64,000 bases of DNA from Candidatus Bathyarchaeota archaeon (GTDB taxonomy: Archaea > Thermoproteota > Bathyarchaeia > TCS64). Below the pieces are notes generated by a model, which had not been told where the DNA came from, made no database searches, and worked only from the letters and a program-made list of their open reading frames with translations. Where the stretch lies: positions 25,302-89,301 of the forward strand of contig JASLYX010000006.1 of assembly GCA_030739585.1 (NCBI GenBank). The letters run 5' to 3'. Shown piece after piece: positions 17,081 to 27,500 of this stretch (its first letter is position 1; each line of letters opens with the position of its first letter). The translations under genes and the position numbers were made by a program.

Positions 17081-17141
17081 TGGCGTGAAATCTATATTCC
17101 CCCGGGGCTTGATGGTCCTTTGATGCTTCAGGAGAGTCAGA

Positions 17142-18470
17142 TTGATAGTCCTTAGATTTGAGCGGGGAACAGTAGTTGCGGAGGGCGGAGCCATTCCCTT
17201 TGGTGTGCGCGATGCCAGTAGCGGCAACTATCGTGCCTCTGCTCACCTGCACGACGTGATCGTCAAACGCCTGGCCTCGAAAGGTGTGGAGTTTCGGGAT
17301 GAGGCCGTGGCAAACTTACCCCTTAGCCCTCTTTCCTCTAACTTCAAGCTCAGAGACTACCAGGATGAGGCTCTAAGAGCTTGGAGGCAGGCCGGACGCA
17401 GAGGGGTGGTGGTTCTTCCCACCGGCGCTGGGAAGACAGTGCTGGCGTTGAAGGCAATCGAGGAGCTGGGTAAGGCCACTCTCGTTGTAGTTCCAACCCT
17501 AGTCCTCGTAGATCAGTGGAGGGAGAGGCTAAAGGAGGCTTTCGGGATCGATGTGGGCGTCTTGGGGGGAGGGCATAGGGATGTACGAGCCATCACCGTA
17601 TCCACATATGATTCAGCTGCTATCCAGGCCCCTACCATAGGGAACAGATTCTGTCTTATTGTTCTGGACGAGGTTCATCACCTCCCTGCCCCGAGCTATA
17701 GACGAATAGGGTTCATGTATACTGCACCCCACCGTTTGGGCCTCACCGCGACCTTGAGCAAGAAAGAGGGTGCGGCGGATGCCATAATGGAGATGGTTGG
17801 GGAGCTGGTATATGAGACCTTCGTGGATGACCTGGCTGGGGTGCACCTCTCTGACTACTCGGTCTGCACTGTTCGAGTGCCCCTTTCTGAGGTGGAGCAA
17901 CTGGAGTATGACCGGAGGTTCTCGCAATACAGAGGCTATCTCCAGAGGCGGGGCATAAAGATCCGGAGTGCAAAGGACTACCAGCGATTCGTGCAGAGGA
18001 CCGGAAGGGATCCTGAAGCGAGACGGGCACTCCTCGCGAGAAATAGGGCGATGGACCTTGCCCAGAACTCATCTAGCAAGGTGGTTTATCTGAAGGGGCT
18101 CCTAGAGGAGAACCAGGACGAGAAAGCCATCATATTCACCCGGCACAACAAGTTGGTTTACCGCGTCAGCCGGTCTATGCTGATCCCAGCAATCACCCAT
18201 CAGACACCAAGAGAGGAGCGGCAAGAGATCCTGGCGGGGTTCAAGGAGGGGCGTTACCTACGAGTGGTGACGAGCCAAGTCCTAGACGAGGGGGTGGATG
18301 TCCCAGACGCCTCTCTTGCAGTCATCCTGAGCGGGACGGGAAGTGGAAGACAGTTTATCCAACGCCTCGGGAGGGTGCTCAGGAAGAAGGGAGGAAAAAA
18401 GGCGAAGCTTGTGGAGCTCGTCTCGATGGGGACCGCTGAGACTCGGGCCAGCAGGAGGCGGAAGCAATGA
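17142..18470 (+). CDS. xpb: XPB-type DNA helicase
   Basis: An SF2 helicase of the archaeal XPB/Rad25 family, which opens DNA in repair together with the nuclease Bax1. The 442-residue protein has an N-terminal damage-recognition-like domain (1-65), Walker A LPTGAGKT (92-99), DEVHH box (176-180), motif III GLTATLSKKEG, and motif VI QRLGRVLRKKGG. The start is TTG at 17142 with CAGGAGAG 6-13 bases upstream. It overlaps the start of bax1 by 4 bases. The gene order rtcA-xpb-bax1 places RNA/DNA end repair functions on one transcript. Confidence 0.94.
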   Translation: MIVLRFERGTVVAEGGAIPFGVRDASSGNYRASAHLHDVIVKRLASKGVEFRDEAVANLPLSPLSSNFKLRDYQDEALRAWRQAGRRGVVVLPTGAGKTVLALKAIEELGKATLVVVPTLVLVDQWRERLKEAFGIDVGVLGGGHRDVRAITVSTYDSAAIQAPTIGNRFCLIVLDEVHHLPAPSYRRIGFMYTAPHRLGLTATLSKKEGAADAIMEMVGELVYETFVDDLAGVHLSDYSVCTVRVPLSEVEQLEYDRRFSQYRGYLQRRGIKIRSAKDYQRFVQRTGRDPEARRALLARNRAMDLAQNSSSKVVYLKGLLEENQDEKAIIFTRHNKLVYRVSRSMLIPAITHQTPREERQEILAGFKEGRYLRVVTSQVLDEGVDVPDASLAVILSGTGSGRQFIQRLGRVLRKKGGKKAKLVELVSMGTAETRASRRRKQ

Positions 18471-19654
18471 TGCTCGACTCTGAACATATCCGGGTAAGGC
18501 GGAGGAAGGGAACCATGAAGCCTATTTATGCCTCTGAGGAGGAGCTGGGCCTCGCGAAGACCCTAATCTCAGTGTACCGAGATTCCGTGGAAAAGGCTCG
18601 GAGAGAGCTGAGAGGGGCTGTCTCGGGATGTGAGGAGCTGGGATACAACTATAAGTTAGTTAGGGGGCTTTCCTCACTTCTGGAGGAGAGGTGTGCCTTC
18701 GAGAGCAGGGAGGTTATATCTCCCCTCGAGGCAAGGAACGCGCTCTTCGGCGATGCGGGTCGAACAGTTGTCGCCACCGAGAAGGGAAGGAACCGGGTCA
18801 TGGCCAACACTGCCTTCCGGCTTGGGATCTCTACCCTCGAGCTAGAGCAGAGTCTCTATGCTGATCTCGATGATGAGAAGATACTGGCAGAATTTAATGA
18901 GCCTGAGTCCCATGACCTGTTGAAGGAGTACAATTTTGCCCTCACGATAGCCGTGATTGCCCATGGAAAACGGCTCGAGGTTAGTTACAATGGCAGTGAT
19001 GGTAGACTAGAGGACGCAATGGATAAACTTGGGAAGAGCAGAGTCTCGAGGTCCGGCGGGGTATCGAGGCTTGTCGTGGAATGGAGACCTAGTAACCGGA
19101 GTGGTTACCGGGGGGCACTCATCGAATTGGTCATTTCAAGGTTGTTACAGTTGAAGGGGTGGGCACTTTCAGTGGCAGTAATATTCCCGTTAAAAGTGGG
19201 ACGGGCTTATAGGCTAGAGCTTAGAGGGGACGTCGAGGGGGGGATGCTGAGTGCAAACTCCACGGGGGAGAACCTCCTCATCCCGGAGGTACAACGCACT
19301 TCTCCCCCCTTCCTCCGATCCGCCCCCCCCTCAAAAGTGAAGTCTAGTGGGGGGGTTATCATTGTGGATGATGTTGCCCGGAAGATGAGACTCACAGAGT
19401 CAGAGGTCAGAATGATGTATCGTGAGGAGAATCTTCTCGATCTAGGGGGAGTGCTAATCTCCCGGGAGAAGAAGGAGGAGACTCTTAAGGCACTTGGAGG
19501 AGCATCTGATATGAAGTTCGATGCCGTGAGGGTTATGTTGAAAAGACTCGGGGTCAAGCAGCCCGTGCCAGTCCTCGAGGCGTTGGGATTCGAGATCGAG
19601 TGGAACCGAGACCGTAAGGAGAGCTTGGTATACCGTCTGAAACGGGGTGGTTGA
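18467..19654 (+). CDS. bax1: Bax1 (DUF790), XPB partner nuclease
   Basis: Bax1 is the archaeal structure-specific endonuclease that binds XPB and cuts bubble or forked DNA in nucleotide-excision-like repair. The 395-residue protein matches DUF790: the early segment YNYKLVRGLSSLLEERCAFE, the helical region LYADLDDEKILAEFNEPESH, and a nuclease-like middle (LLKEYNFALTIAVIAHGKRL). It begins inside the last codons of xpb (ATGATG overlap), which indicates coupling. The C-terminal third carries a small helix-turn-helix-like segment (DVARKMRLTESEVRMMYREE). Translation may start at the second Met. Confidence 0.92.
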   Translation: MMLDSEHIRVRRRKGTMKPIYASEEELGLAKTLISVYRDSVEKARRELRGAVSGCEELGYNYKLVRGLSSLLEERCAFESREVISPLEARNALFGDAGRTVVATEKGRNRVMANTAFRLGISTLELEQSLYADLDDEKILAEFNEPESHDLLKEYNFALTIAVIAHGKRLEVSYNGSDGRLEDAMDKLGKSRVSRSGGVSRLVVEWRPSNRSGYRGALIELVISRLLQLKGWALSVAVIFPLKVGRAYRLELRGDVEGGMLSANSTGENLLIPEVQRTSPPFLRSAPPSKVKSSGGVIIVDDVARKMRLTESEVRMMYREENLLDLGGVLISREKKEETLKALGGASDMKFDAVRVMLKRLGVKQPVPVLEALGFEIEWNRDRKESLVYRLKRGG

Positions 19655-19892
19655 GCCCTTGTTGATGGCTCGATAATACAAAGTTAATTGATATCTAATA
19701 TTTCATAATATGCTGATTGGTTCGGTTCTCTATTTAATGCATTAACGGGGCAGGTATGAAAAAATTTTGACGGATGGGAATGCCACTATTTTACCAATCA
19801 TGTTCTGACCTGCAAAATCAGATTTTCTCCACGATTTTAGGGTGTAACTGTGGTACTTTAGGCGCAGTCTGGACACGGTTCCTCAGAATATC

Positions 19893-19901
19893 CTTTATAT
19901 C
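19893..19901 (+). promoter_or_regulatory. TATA-like element of the proteasome beta gene
   Basis: CTTTATATC lies 33 bases before the ATG at 19934 and after a 240-base AT-rich spacer, consistent with an independent promoter. Confidence 0.5.
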
Positions 19902-19933
19902 TGCCCTCTCTTTCTAACTGGTGGTTGGCAGAT

Positions 19934-20539
19934 ATGGGTTATCAGAACATACAAGGAGCCACCGTGGTGGGCCTCAGGTGCAGCGACGGTGTGGTGCTGG
20001 CCGCGGAGAAGCGGGTGAGCTGGGGTCGGATGGTGGCGAGCAGGCACGGGAAGAAAGTGTTCCAGATCACCCCGAATATGGGACTAGCCTTCGCGGGGCT
20101 GGTCTCTGATATGCAAGCAATGACCCGGGAAGTCACCGCTTACGCTAATTTATATGACTTAGAGCACAACCGGGAGATAACTGTGAGGTCAATGGCTAAA
20201 TTGATCTCAAATATGCTTTTCCAGAGGCGAATGATGCCTCTACTCATGGAGTCTGTAGTGGGGGGAGTCGACATTGACGGTCCAACGCTCTTTTCCATGG
20301 ACCCTGTGGGGAGCCTGATACCTGACCCCTTCATCACCGCGGGGAGTGGTGCGCCTATCGCGATGGGATTGGTAGAGGCCAAATACTCTGAGTCAATGGA
20401 TCTAGAGGCTGGAGCCAAGCTTGCGCTGGATGCGATCAGGTCCGCTGTGGCCAGGGACGTGGTCTCCGGTGACGGCGTGGATATATTGTTAATCCGAAGG
20501 GATGAGACCGAGGAAAGAACCCACACTACAAAGTCCTGA
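19934..20539 (+). CDS. psmB: Proteasome beta subunit lacking the catalytic Thr (silent type)
   Basis: A 20S proteasome beta subunit of 201 residues. Aligned by eye to the Thermoplasma enzyme, the segment GATVVGLRCSDGVVLAAEKR corresponds to G-TTTVG..., so the catalytic Thr1 is Ala (residue 9, codon 19958-19960). Glu17, Lys33 (HGKKVF), the GSG loop and the RDVVSG Asp/Ser pair are conserved. Sulfolobus PsmB1 has the same ATAIGL-like start and is regarded as non-catalytic, so this is probably the structural beta subunit and an active one should be elsewhere. Almost no propeptide (8 residues). ATG 19934 preferred over TTG 19925. Confidence 0.92.
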   Translation: MGYQNIQGATVVGLRCSDGVVLAAEKRVSWGRMVASRHGKKVFQITPNMGLAFAGLVSDMQAMTREVTAYANLYDLEHNREITVRSMAKLISNMLFQRRMMPLLMESVVGGVDIDGPTLFSMDPVGSLIPDPFITAGSGAPIAMGLVEAKYSESMDLEAGAKLALDAIRSAVARDVVSGDGVDILLIRRDETEERTHTTKS

Positions 20540-20961
20540 CCGGCATCATGCCTGGATTATAGGAATTTTTCACCTCGGCGTGAGGATACCCATGGAGTTT
20601 TTGCACTTTTATTATCTTATGGGTCACATTTTTTTATGTTGAATGAGATCTTTTCTGAGCATTTTCAGTTTTATTTTTAGGTAGATTCGGGTTTTCCTCG
20701 CATGTGAGCGCAATAAAAATTAGGATGATAAATATTTTTGGTTTATTCATCCGCAGAAAAACTAAAACGCACCTCTAGTTTAGCAACGAGCTGGTGTGAG
20801 AAGAAAAATTAATAATAAATTTAAGGAAATATCGATATTCTTTATCTGAGAGAGAAGGTCCACTATTTTTTCCTCTTTTACTTCTGCAAAGCTTAATTCG
20901 CGTGAATAAATATCCCGGGTAAAGGATTAAATGGGGGTCGTTTATTAACAATTGTTGCTAT
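20540..20961. other. AT-rich intergenic region before tRNA-Ala
   Basis: No gene is visible. TTAAAT at 20927-20932 and TTTATTAA at 20941-20948 are candidate promoter elements of the tRNA gene. Several T-rich stretches (around 20627-20640) could stop transcription of psmB. Confidence 0.4.
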
Positions 20962-21037
20962 GGGCTGGTAGTTCAGCGGTATGAATGCTCGGCTCGCATC
21001 CGAGAGGTCGGGGGTTCAAATCCCCCCCAGTCCACCA
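20962..21037 (+). tRNA. tRNA-Ala, anticodon CGC
   Basis: A complete cloverleaf can be drawn. The acceptor stem GGGCTGG pairs with CCAGTCC and contains the G3-U70 wobble that marks alanine tRNAs. The anticodon stem CTCGG/CCGAG encloses loop CTCGCAT with anticodon CGC, reading GCG. The T arm is GGGGG-TTCAAAT-CCCCC. The discriminator base is A (21034), followed by an encoded CCA. No intron. Confidence 0.97.
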
Positions 21038-21407
21038 AAAATATTAGACGATAACTCTTCATTATATCCGCCCAATCGTGCGCCTTCTATTTTAACTTCA
21101 TGTGAATTTATTTAGTTCAGGATGAAGTTAACGACGTCTTTAAAATCATTCTCAATTATTGTAAATTAGCTTGCTCAAAAATATCGTATAATCGTTCCGC
21201 ACGTGCAGTATTCACTCTTTTGGTATTCTATATCCTCTAGAGAAGCATGATCTTTATCGGGATTTGCTGTAATCCATTTGCTACTTTTGGAGTGTCTTCC
21301 TTATTGCTCATATATTTGAGCTAGCAGTGTCTGCCTGTTATGGTACTTTTTTTCAAGAATTTTAGTGAGCAGCTTAAAATCGCCACTTTTTCCCTTTTTT
21401 TAACCTC
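21038..21407. other. AT-rich intergenic region, no gene seen
   Basis: About 370 bases between the tRNA and the 3' end of the broken isomerase-like gene. No frame, repeat or RNA fold was recognised. Confidence 0.4.
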
Positions 21408-23060
21408 CTATCCTATTTGAACGCCGCAGAGATGGACCCTTACCCCTAGGGTGTGGAACATTGATGCCTTTACGGCTAGAGCTTTATCAGAAGTCTCAGG
21501 GTCCGGCGCGTACACCACATTGATATGGTTGGACTTGTGCCTCGCCATCATTTGGTCCCTGGAGACGCCGTGGAGCACCGCGTGCATGATGGGCCACTGG
21601 GGGGTTGTGGCTAGAAGCCTCCTTTCGGTCTCTTCTTCTGGCAGATCCACTACTGTTGCCCGACCCATGTCGACATGGAGCCCCCCGTTCATCACATAGA
21701 CTCTGCTCCAAACTATGTCGCCGGGCTTGCTCACCCCTTTTAGGGTCCCACCTCCGAGGCGGAAGTACATCGGGGGCTGCCTTTCGCTAGAGGCTCCCGT
21801 GTACCCTCCAACAAAGTGTGATGCGGGGGCGGACCCTGAGATAAGGAAGACCCAGACAAAGTCGTTGATGTTGTTGCTCTTGTAGTATTCTCCCCAACGG
21901 ATATCGTGGAGGGTAGTGGAGGGGTCAAGCCCCATCGCTGTCCAGACCCGGTTAGTAATAAGAGAGTCGAGCCCGGTGCACTCATCCACCTCGTTGAAGT
22001 GGGGCAGAGCTTTCCCCCGATAAAGCTCATTTCCCGTCATAGGATCGAAGACAGGGGGCCTGTCTGGGTTGTTAAGTAGCCCCTCAGTTAGGTCTGAAGC
22101 GGGAACCAAATCCTTGAGCCCTTGTTGATATTGGATCCCGATGGTGTCACAACCGAATTTGGCCGCGATCCTCACCGCAGCTATGTACATCTTACACTGC
22201 TCAAGTAACTATTGGTCGGTTAGTTCCGTCTCCTCATCTGTCCCCGTGACGAAGGTCATACCCCTCTCCTCGAGCCAGCCCCTTACGCTCTGGGCCTCCT
22301 TATCGGTGACCTCGCGCATGGCAACAAAGAGGTCCGACTGGCTAAGGCGCTCCTTGTAAACCCCTAACTTATTGAGCTGCTCATCATCGATGATCGCGTT
22401 GTACATTCCCATGCACCCTTCGTCGAATATTCCCATTATTGCCTTTGATTGCATCAGCTCCTTGGCGAGTGATATACCCAGCTCAGACTCAACGGAGGGT
22501 AGTCTTCTTTGATCATAGTCCAGTACGTGGCTTGTATCGTGGGTGATCCTACCTTCGTCTATCCACTGGTGGATCCCGTTAAGGAAGAAGTTGTCAGTGA
22601 AGTCTATGCTCCAGATGGTACTAAACTTGACGCCCATCTTAGTAAGGGAGGCGTTGAGGTTGAGCATACCAACGAGCCCCGGCCACTCCCCGCTCCAGTT
22701 AGCCAGTGTGAGGATAGGTCCTCGGTGATCCCTGAGTCCCGCGAGGACATGGTGACTGTACTGCCACACAGCCTCTGCGACAATGATCTTTGCCTCTGGG
22801 TGGATTCCCTTGAAGACGTCCATTCCTATGCGTTGGTTCCAGATAAATCCGTGGCCTAATTGGGGGTCGTATTCATGGCCTCTGATGAGTGTGATACCTT
22901 CATTTGCAAAAGCTTTTATCACTTTCACCTCCATCGCCTTTTGGGCAGCCCAGCAGGTTCTATTCGCGGAAAGACGGAGGTCACCGCTTGCCACGAGGAT
23001 CGCCGTATTTGCTCCAATAGGTTCTGGAATCTCTATTCTAGGAATCCTATAACCTGCCAT
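21408..23060 (-). pseudogene. L-fucose isomerase-like protein interrupted by one in-frame TAG
   Basis: Two halves of one protein of about 550 residues lie in the same frame, separated only by TAG at 22209-22211 (TDQ*LLEQCKMYIAAVRIAA). The N-half has a Rossmann-like start and MGIFDEGCMGMYNAIIDDEQ. The C-half has KFGCDTIGIQYQQGLKDLVP and ends in HTLGVRVHLCGVQIG, matching the L-fucose/arabinose isomerase superfamily in outline, which isomerises sugars with a metal ion. Neither half would be complete alone. ATG 23060 is chosen because TATATA at 23083-23090 lies just upstream; the frame is open to 23099. Sequence around the stop shows no decay, so it is a recent mutation, an error or recoding. Confidence 0.7.
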
Positions 23061-23107
23061 GAACTCTTTCTGGCCCAGATCAATATATAATTCGATCATC
23101 AGGAGTC

Positions 23108-24337
23108 ATGGAGAAAAGTCTTTTTCAATCGCCGATACCCAGAAAGGAAAAGGTTTCCAGTATGGCAAAGACCCGAAACTTCAATGAGAACTACCCCGTC
23201 AAGGACTTTTACATGAGGTTCGACCAGAGGGACACCGCTTTCGGGCAGCGTCTAAAAAGAACCGGGAGTATCGTGAACTTTGGGGGAGACGAGGACAAAA
23301 CTGAGCGGATCAACCAGGGCATTTCCGGTTTTTCTCTGGTAGATTATGCCTTCAACTCCGCTGCTGGAATGTATGAAACCCTTCCAGGGAAGCACGACTC
23401 CCAGGGAACAGGTTTCTACTCTTGGGAACCCTTGGGAGTAGCCAGAAAGCCTGAGGGAGTCCTCCGTTGGGAAGGAACACCTGAGAAGGCAGCGAAGATA
23501 ATTGTCAAGGCCGCAAAATATTTTGGTGCCGCTGGTATCGGGTTCACGAATATCGATAAGCGATGGGTCTACACCTACGCTAGGTTTGGGAGGGAGATTG
23601 TCTTTGAAGACGTCGAGGAGGGCTATCTCACTGATAAAAAAGCAGTGATCCCAGAGAGCCACAAATGGGTCATTGCCCTCACCGTTCCCATGGAGTATGA
23701 GGAAACGAGGTACAGCCCCACCCGGCTAGAGGTCGCCACCGCGATGGGGTACAGCAGAATGCATCTACTTGCAGGTCATGTCGCCGAGTTCATTAGAGGC
23801 CTCGGTTACCACGCAATCCCCTGTGGCAACGACACTGCTCTTAGCGTCCCCATCGCAATCCAAGCTGGTCTGGGCCATTTGGGACGTCACGGCCGCCTTA
23901 TCACCTGGGAGCGAGGCCCCTTGGTTCGGATCTGCAAGATTTTTACAGATATACCCCTTCCCCAGAGTCCCCAGGCCCCCGGGGGCATCATCGAATACTG
24001 TGAGGTCTGTAAAAAGTGTGCAAAACACTGCCCTAGTCAAGCGATCGCCCATGGTCCTCGGGAGTGGATGGGACACAAGGGGTTCAATAATTCCGGAGCA
24101 CTCAAGTGGTACAGCAACGCTGAAAAGTGCCTTGACTATTGGCATGAGATAGGACATGGATGTAATAACTGCTTTATGGTCTGCAGCTTTACAAAGCCCT
24201 CGGGGCTCAAGCATTCCGTGATAAAGTGGTTTATCAGAAACGTCCCGCTCCTGAATCGTTTATGGGTCTGGGCTGATAACGCCATGGGCTACGGTAAAAT
24301 GAAGGATCCGATAAAATACTGGGAGCAAACCCTATGA
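23108..24337 (+). CDS. Reductive dehalogenase-like corrinoid/Fe-S protein, cytosolic
   Basis: A 409-residue homolog of RdhA reductive dehalogenases, which use cobalamin and two [4Fe-4S] clusters to remove halide from organohalides. It has the family core YHAIPCGNDTALSVPIAIQA, GLGHLGRHGRLITWERGP and VRICKIFTDIPL, then cluster 1 CEVCKKCAKHCP (C298, C301, C304, C308) and cluster 2 C341, C352, C355, C359. Unlike respiratory RdhA there is no twin-arginine signal and no rdhB anchor gene nearby, so it is expected to be soluble. It might dehalogenate, or reduce something else as the relative QueG does. ATG 23162 is an alternative start. Divergent from the broken isomerase-like gene. Confidence 0.85.
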   Translation: MEKSLFQSPIPRKEKVSSMAKTRNFNENYPVKDFYMRFDQRDTAFGQRLKRTGSIVNFGGDEDKTERINQGISGFSLVDYAFNSAAGMYETLPGKHDSQGTGFYSWEPLGVARKPEGVLRWEGTPEKAAKIIVKAAKYFGAAGIGFTNIDKRWVYTYARFGREIVFEDVEEGYLTDKKAVIPESHKWVIALTVPMEYEETRYSPTRLEVATAMGYSRMHLLAGHVAEFIRGLGYHAIPCGNDTALSVPIAIQAGLGHLGRHGRLITWERGPLVRICKIFTDIPLPQSPQAPGGIIEYCEVCKKCAKHCPSQAIAHGPREWMGHKGFNNSGALKWYSNAEKCLDYWHEIGHGCNNCFMVCSFTKPSGLKHSVIKWFIRNVPLLNRLWVWADNAMGYGKMKDPIKYWEQTL

Positions 24338-24571
24338 GTTACATCAACTCCAACATCGTATTCTCGGATTGGAGGAGTATTGTCTATTTCTACGTCAGGA
24401 TCTTTTGTTGCACTCAGGTACCCCCCTAGAGAGACCTGAGCGAGCACCAACGCGAATAATTTAGGCGATGCGGCATCTGAATAAAAGATATCCGCGGACA
24501 TATACCTTACGAACAGGGTTTTATTACGAGCTAGGGAGAGGGTCTTGGAAGAACCAAGTACATGCCCTAGT

Positions 24572-27500
24572 TCAGACCTGTCGAAGACCAAGGATAAGTT
24601 TTTTTCCATCTATGTCAAATTCTTCTCTGTAAACGCCTCTTGGGAACTTGCCCTTAGTAAGCTCTATAGAAAGAGTTTCTGCCTTAATGTAATCCTCTTC
24701 AACTTTGAATACCTTCTCAATGAAGGGATCTCCGGTGTAGAAGGTTGTGATGTTATCATCGATCTCAAAGTCGGCCTGTTTCCTCAAGGATTGGATCCTC
24801 CGGACAATATCCCGGGCGATTCCTTCCCTCTCTAGATCCGGGGTAATTTCAGTCCTCACGCCTACTAGAAGCCCTGACTCCTCAACCACTGAGTATCCCT
24901 GAACTTGAACGGGGGTCACTTTTACTTCCTCCGGAAGGATCTCCACTATTTCTCTGGAGACGGTGATTTCCAATACTTCGCCGTCCCGGAGTTTAACGGC
25001 CTCGGACTTGCCCAATGCCTTTATCGCCTTTGCGACATTTTGAACGTTTCTACCATACTTTTTCCCAAGCAGAGAGTAGATGGGTTTCACCTCAAGGCCC
25101 ATTAGCGCCTCGCTCTTACCTGTGAACCTCACTGATTTGACGTTAAGTTCTTCCTTAACGATGATTCTTAGGCTAGTAAGGGTCCTAATGGATTCAATAT
25201 CGGCCACGACAACCGCTTCTGCTAGTGGCTGGCGGAGTTTAATGCCGCTGGTGTTTCGGGCGGCACGGCCCATGCTGCTAACTCTAATAGTAAGGTCCAT
25301 CCTCTTCATGAGCTCCTCATCGATAAGGGCTTCATTGACCTCAGGCCATGAGCAGAGGTGGACGCTCTCAGGGGCATCAGACTCGACTCCTCGTACCAGC
25401 CTTTGATAGATCGCCTCTGTGAGGAACGGAGTGATGGGGGCCATGATCAGGGTCAGCGTCTTGAGGCAAGTGTATAGAGTGGAATATGCTGCCCGCTTGT
25501 CATCATCAGCCTCGCTCCTCCAGAACCTCCGTCTACTCCTCCTGATATACCATCGGCTGAGGACGTCAACGAACCTTTCGGTCTTCTTGCAGCTGGAAAA
25601 GACTTCATAACTAGCTAGCTCTTTTGTAGTGTGCCTCACCAAGGAGTTTAGCCTTGATAGTATCCACTTGTCCATCTCAGTAAGGGCTTCGGGCTGCTGC
25701 TCTGGAGTCCATCCGTCAAGGGATGCGTAGATGCTGAAGAAGTTGAAGATATTCAGCAGAGGCATGAAAAAGAGGCGCTTCACATCCCCTGCTCCTGTAT
25801 ACCCAAAGAGAATATCGTTCTCAGGCTTCCAACTGCAGAAGAGCCACCTCATAGTGTCGGCCCCCATTGTCTCCGCTGCATCGTCGAACCAAATCGCGTT
25901 ACCCCAGCTCTTGTGCATCTGGCGTCCGTCCTCTGCTAGAACCGTACCGTGGCCCATAACTACCTCGAAGGGGGTCTTACGCTCTAGAATGGTGCTCATT
26001 GCGAGCATAGAGTAGAACCAGTTCCTAAACTGGCCTATATAGCACTCTGTAATGAAATTGGCGGGGAACCACTTTTTCCAGTATGATTGATCGGTCCTAT
26101 AGTCTAGTGTAGAGTATGCGACTATACCGGCGTCAAGCCAGGGGTTCCCAACGTCAGGGATACGGCTCGCTGTGCCACCGCATTTATCACAACGTATTTT
26201 GACGGCATCTAGGTAGGGTTTGTGGGGGCTGTGACCGTTGAATTCTTCCCAGCCACTTATGGCTCTCTGCTCTAGATCTTCCTTGCTCCCCACTACGTCA
26301 AACCAGTTACAGTCGGGGCAGGTCCAGATGGGAAGGGCAAGACCATAGTAGCGCTTTTTAGAGATCATCCAGTCTTGCATGTTCTTGAGCCAATCTAACT
26401 CCCTAGAGAGGCCGAATTCGGGTATCCACCGAGCCTGTTTTGCGGAATCCATCATCTGATACCTGAGATTTGTCTCCTTCTCCTTTTCGGTGATCTCATC
26501 AAAGGGCTTATCGATGCCTCGACCCATGTTGATGAACCACTCCTCGGCATGGAGAAAGACTAGCTCGCTACCGCACCTCCAGCAGACGGGATATCTGTGA
26601 GTATAGTCCTGGACTCTGAACAGAAATCCCTTATCCTTTAAGTTGTCGAAGATTGTCAGGGGTGAGTCGTATACATGGGTTTTGGAGAGCTCTCCGAGCC
26701 CTTCTTTGAAAATGCCGTACTCATCTAGTGGCCCCACCACAGGGAGATTGTTTTTAATCCCTAACTCATAGTCTTCCTTGCCGGCCCCTGGGGCGATGTG
26801 AACCATCCCAGTTCCCTCAGTTTCTCCCACTTCTTCCCAGGAGATGATCCTATGGGCCTTAGGGACCCCGAGACTCTTTGGCAGTTCCAACTCGTCGTAT
26901 GGTCCATCGTAGCTCCAGTCCAGCATCTCCGCTCCCTTGAGCTCTTCTAGGACCTCGTATCCCCCGTCAGGGAAAACTGTGGATAATGTCCCTTTGGAAA
27001 GATAGAGAAGCTCATCCTTGTGGCTTACTTTTACGTAGTCAAGCTCTGGGTGGACGGCAACCGCCACGTTGGATGTAAGAGTCCAGGGGGTAGTTGTCCA
27101 GAGCAAGAGCCTCCCCTCACGCCCTCTTAATGGGAATCTGAGGTAGACGCTAGGGTGAGTGATTTCTCGGTATCCCTCGGTCACGATCTCGTGCTGGCTA
27201 ATTCCAGTGCTGCATCGTGGGCACCACGGCATCGCGTCGTGTCCTTTGTAGATGAGTCCTCTCTCGTGAAGCTTCTTAAGGACGCTCCAGATCATATAGT
27301 TATTCTCGTCGCTGAGGGTATAGTAACTCCCTCCTAACTCTCGAGAACCCAGCTTACCGACGAGCTCCTCTGCGGTCCCCGATACAGGGCCGTGGGTTCC
27401 CACGTATGTAGTCTCTCTCATTGGGGTTTCCATAGCTTCCTTTAGTTTCCGGAGTTCAGTTGGACTATTCCAGTCGGTCCACATCCCGAGCCTGATTGAC

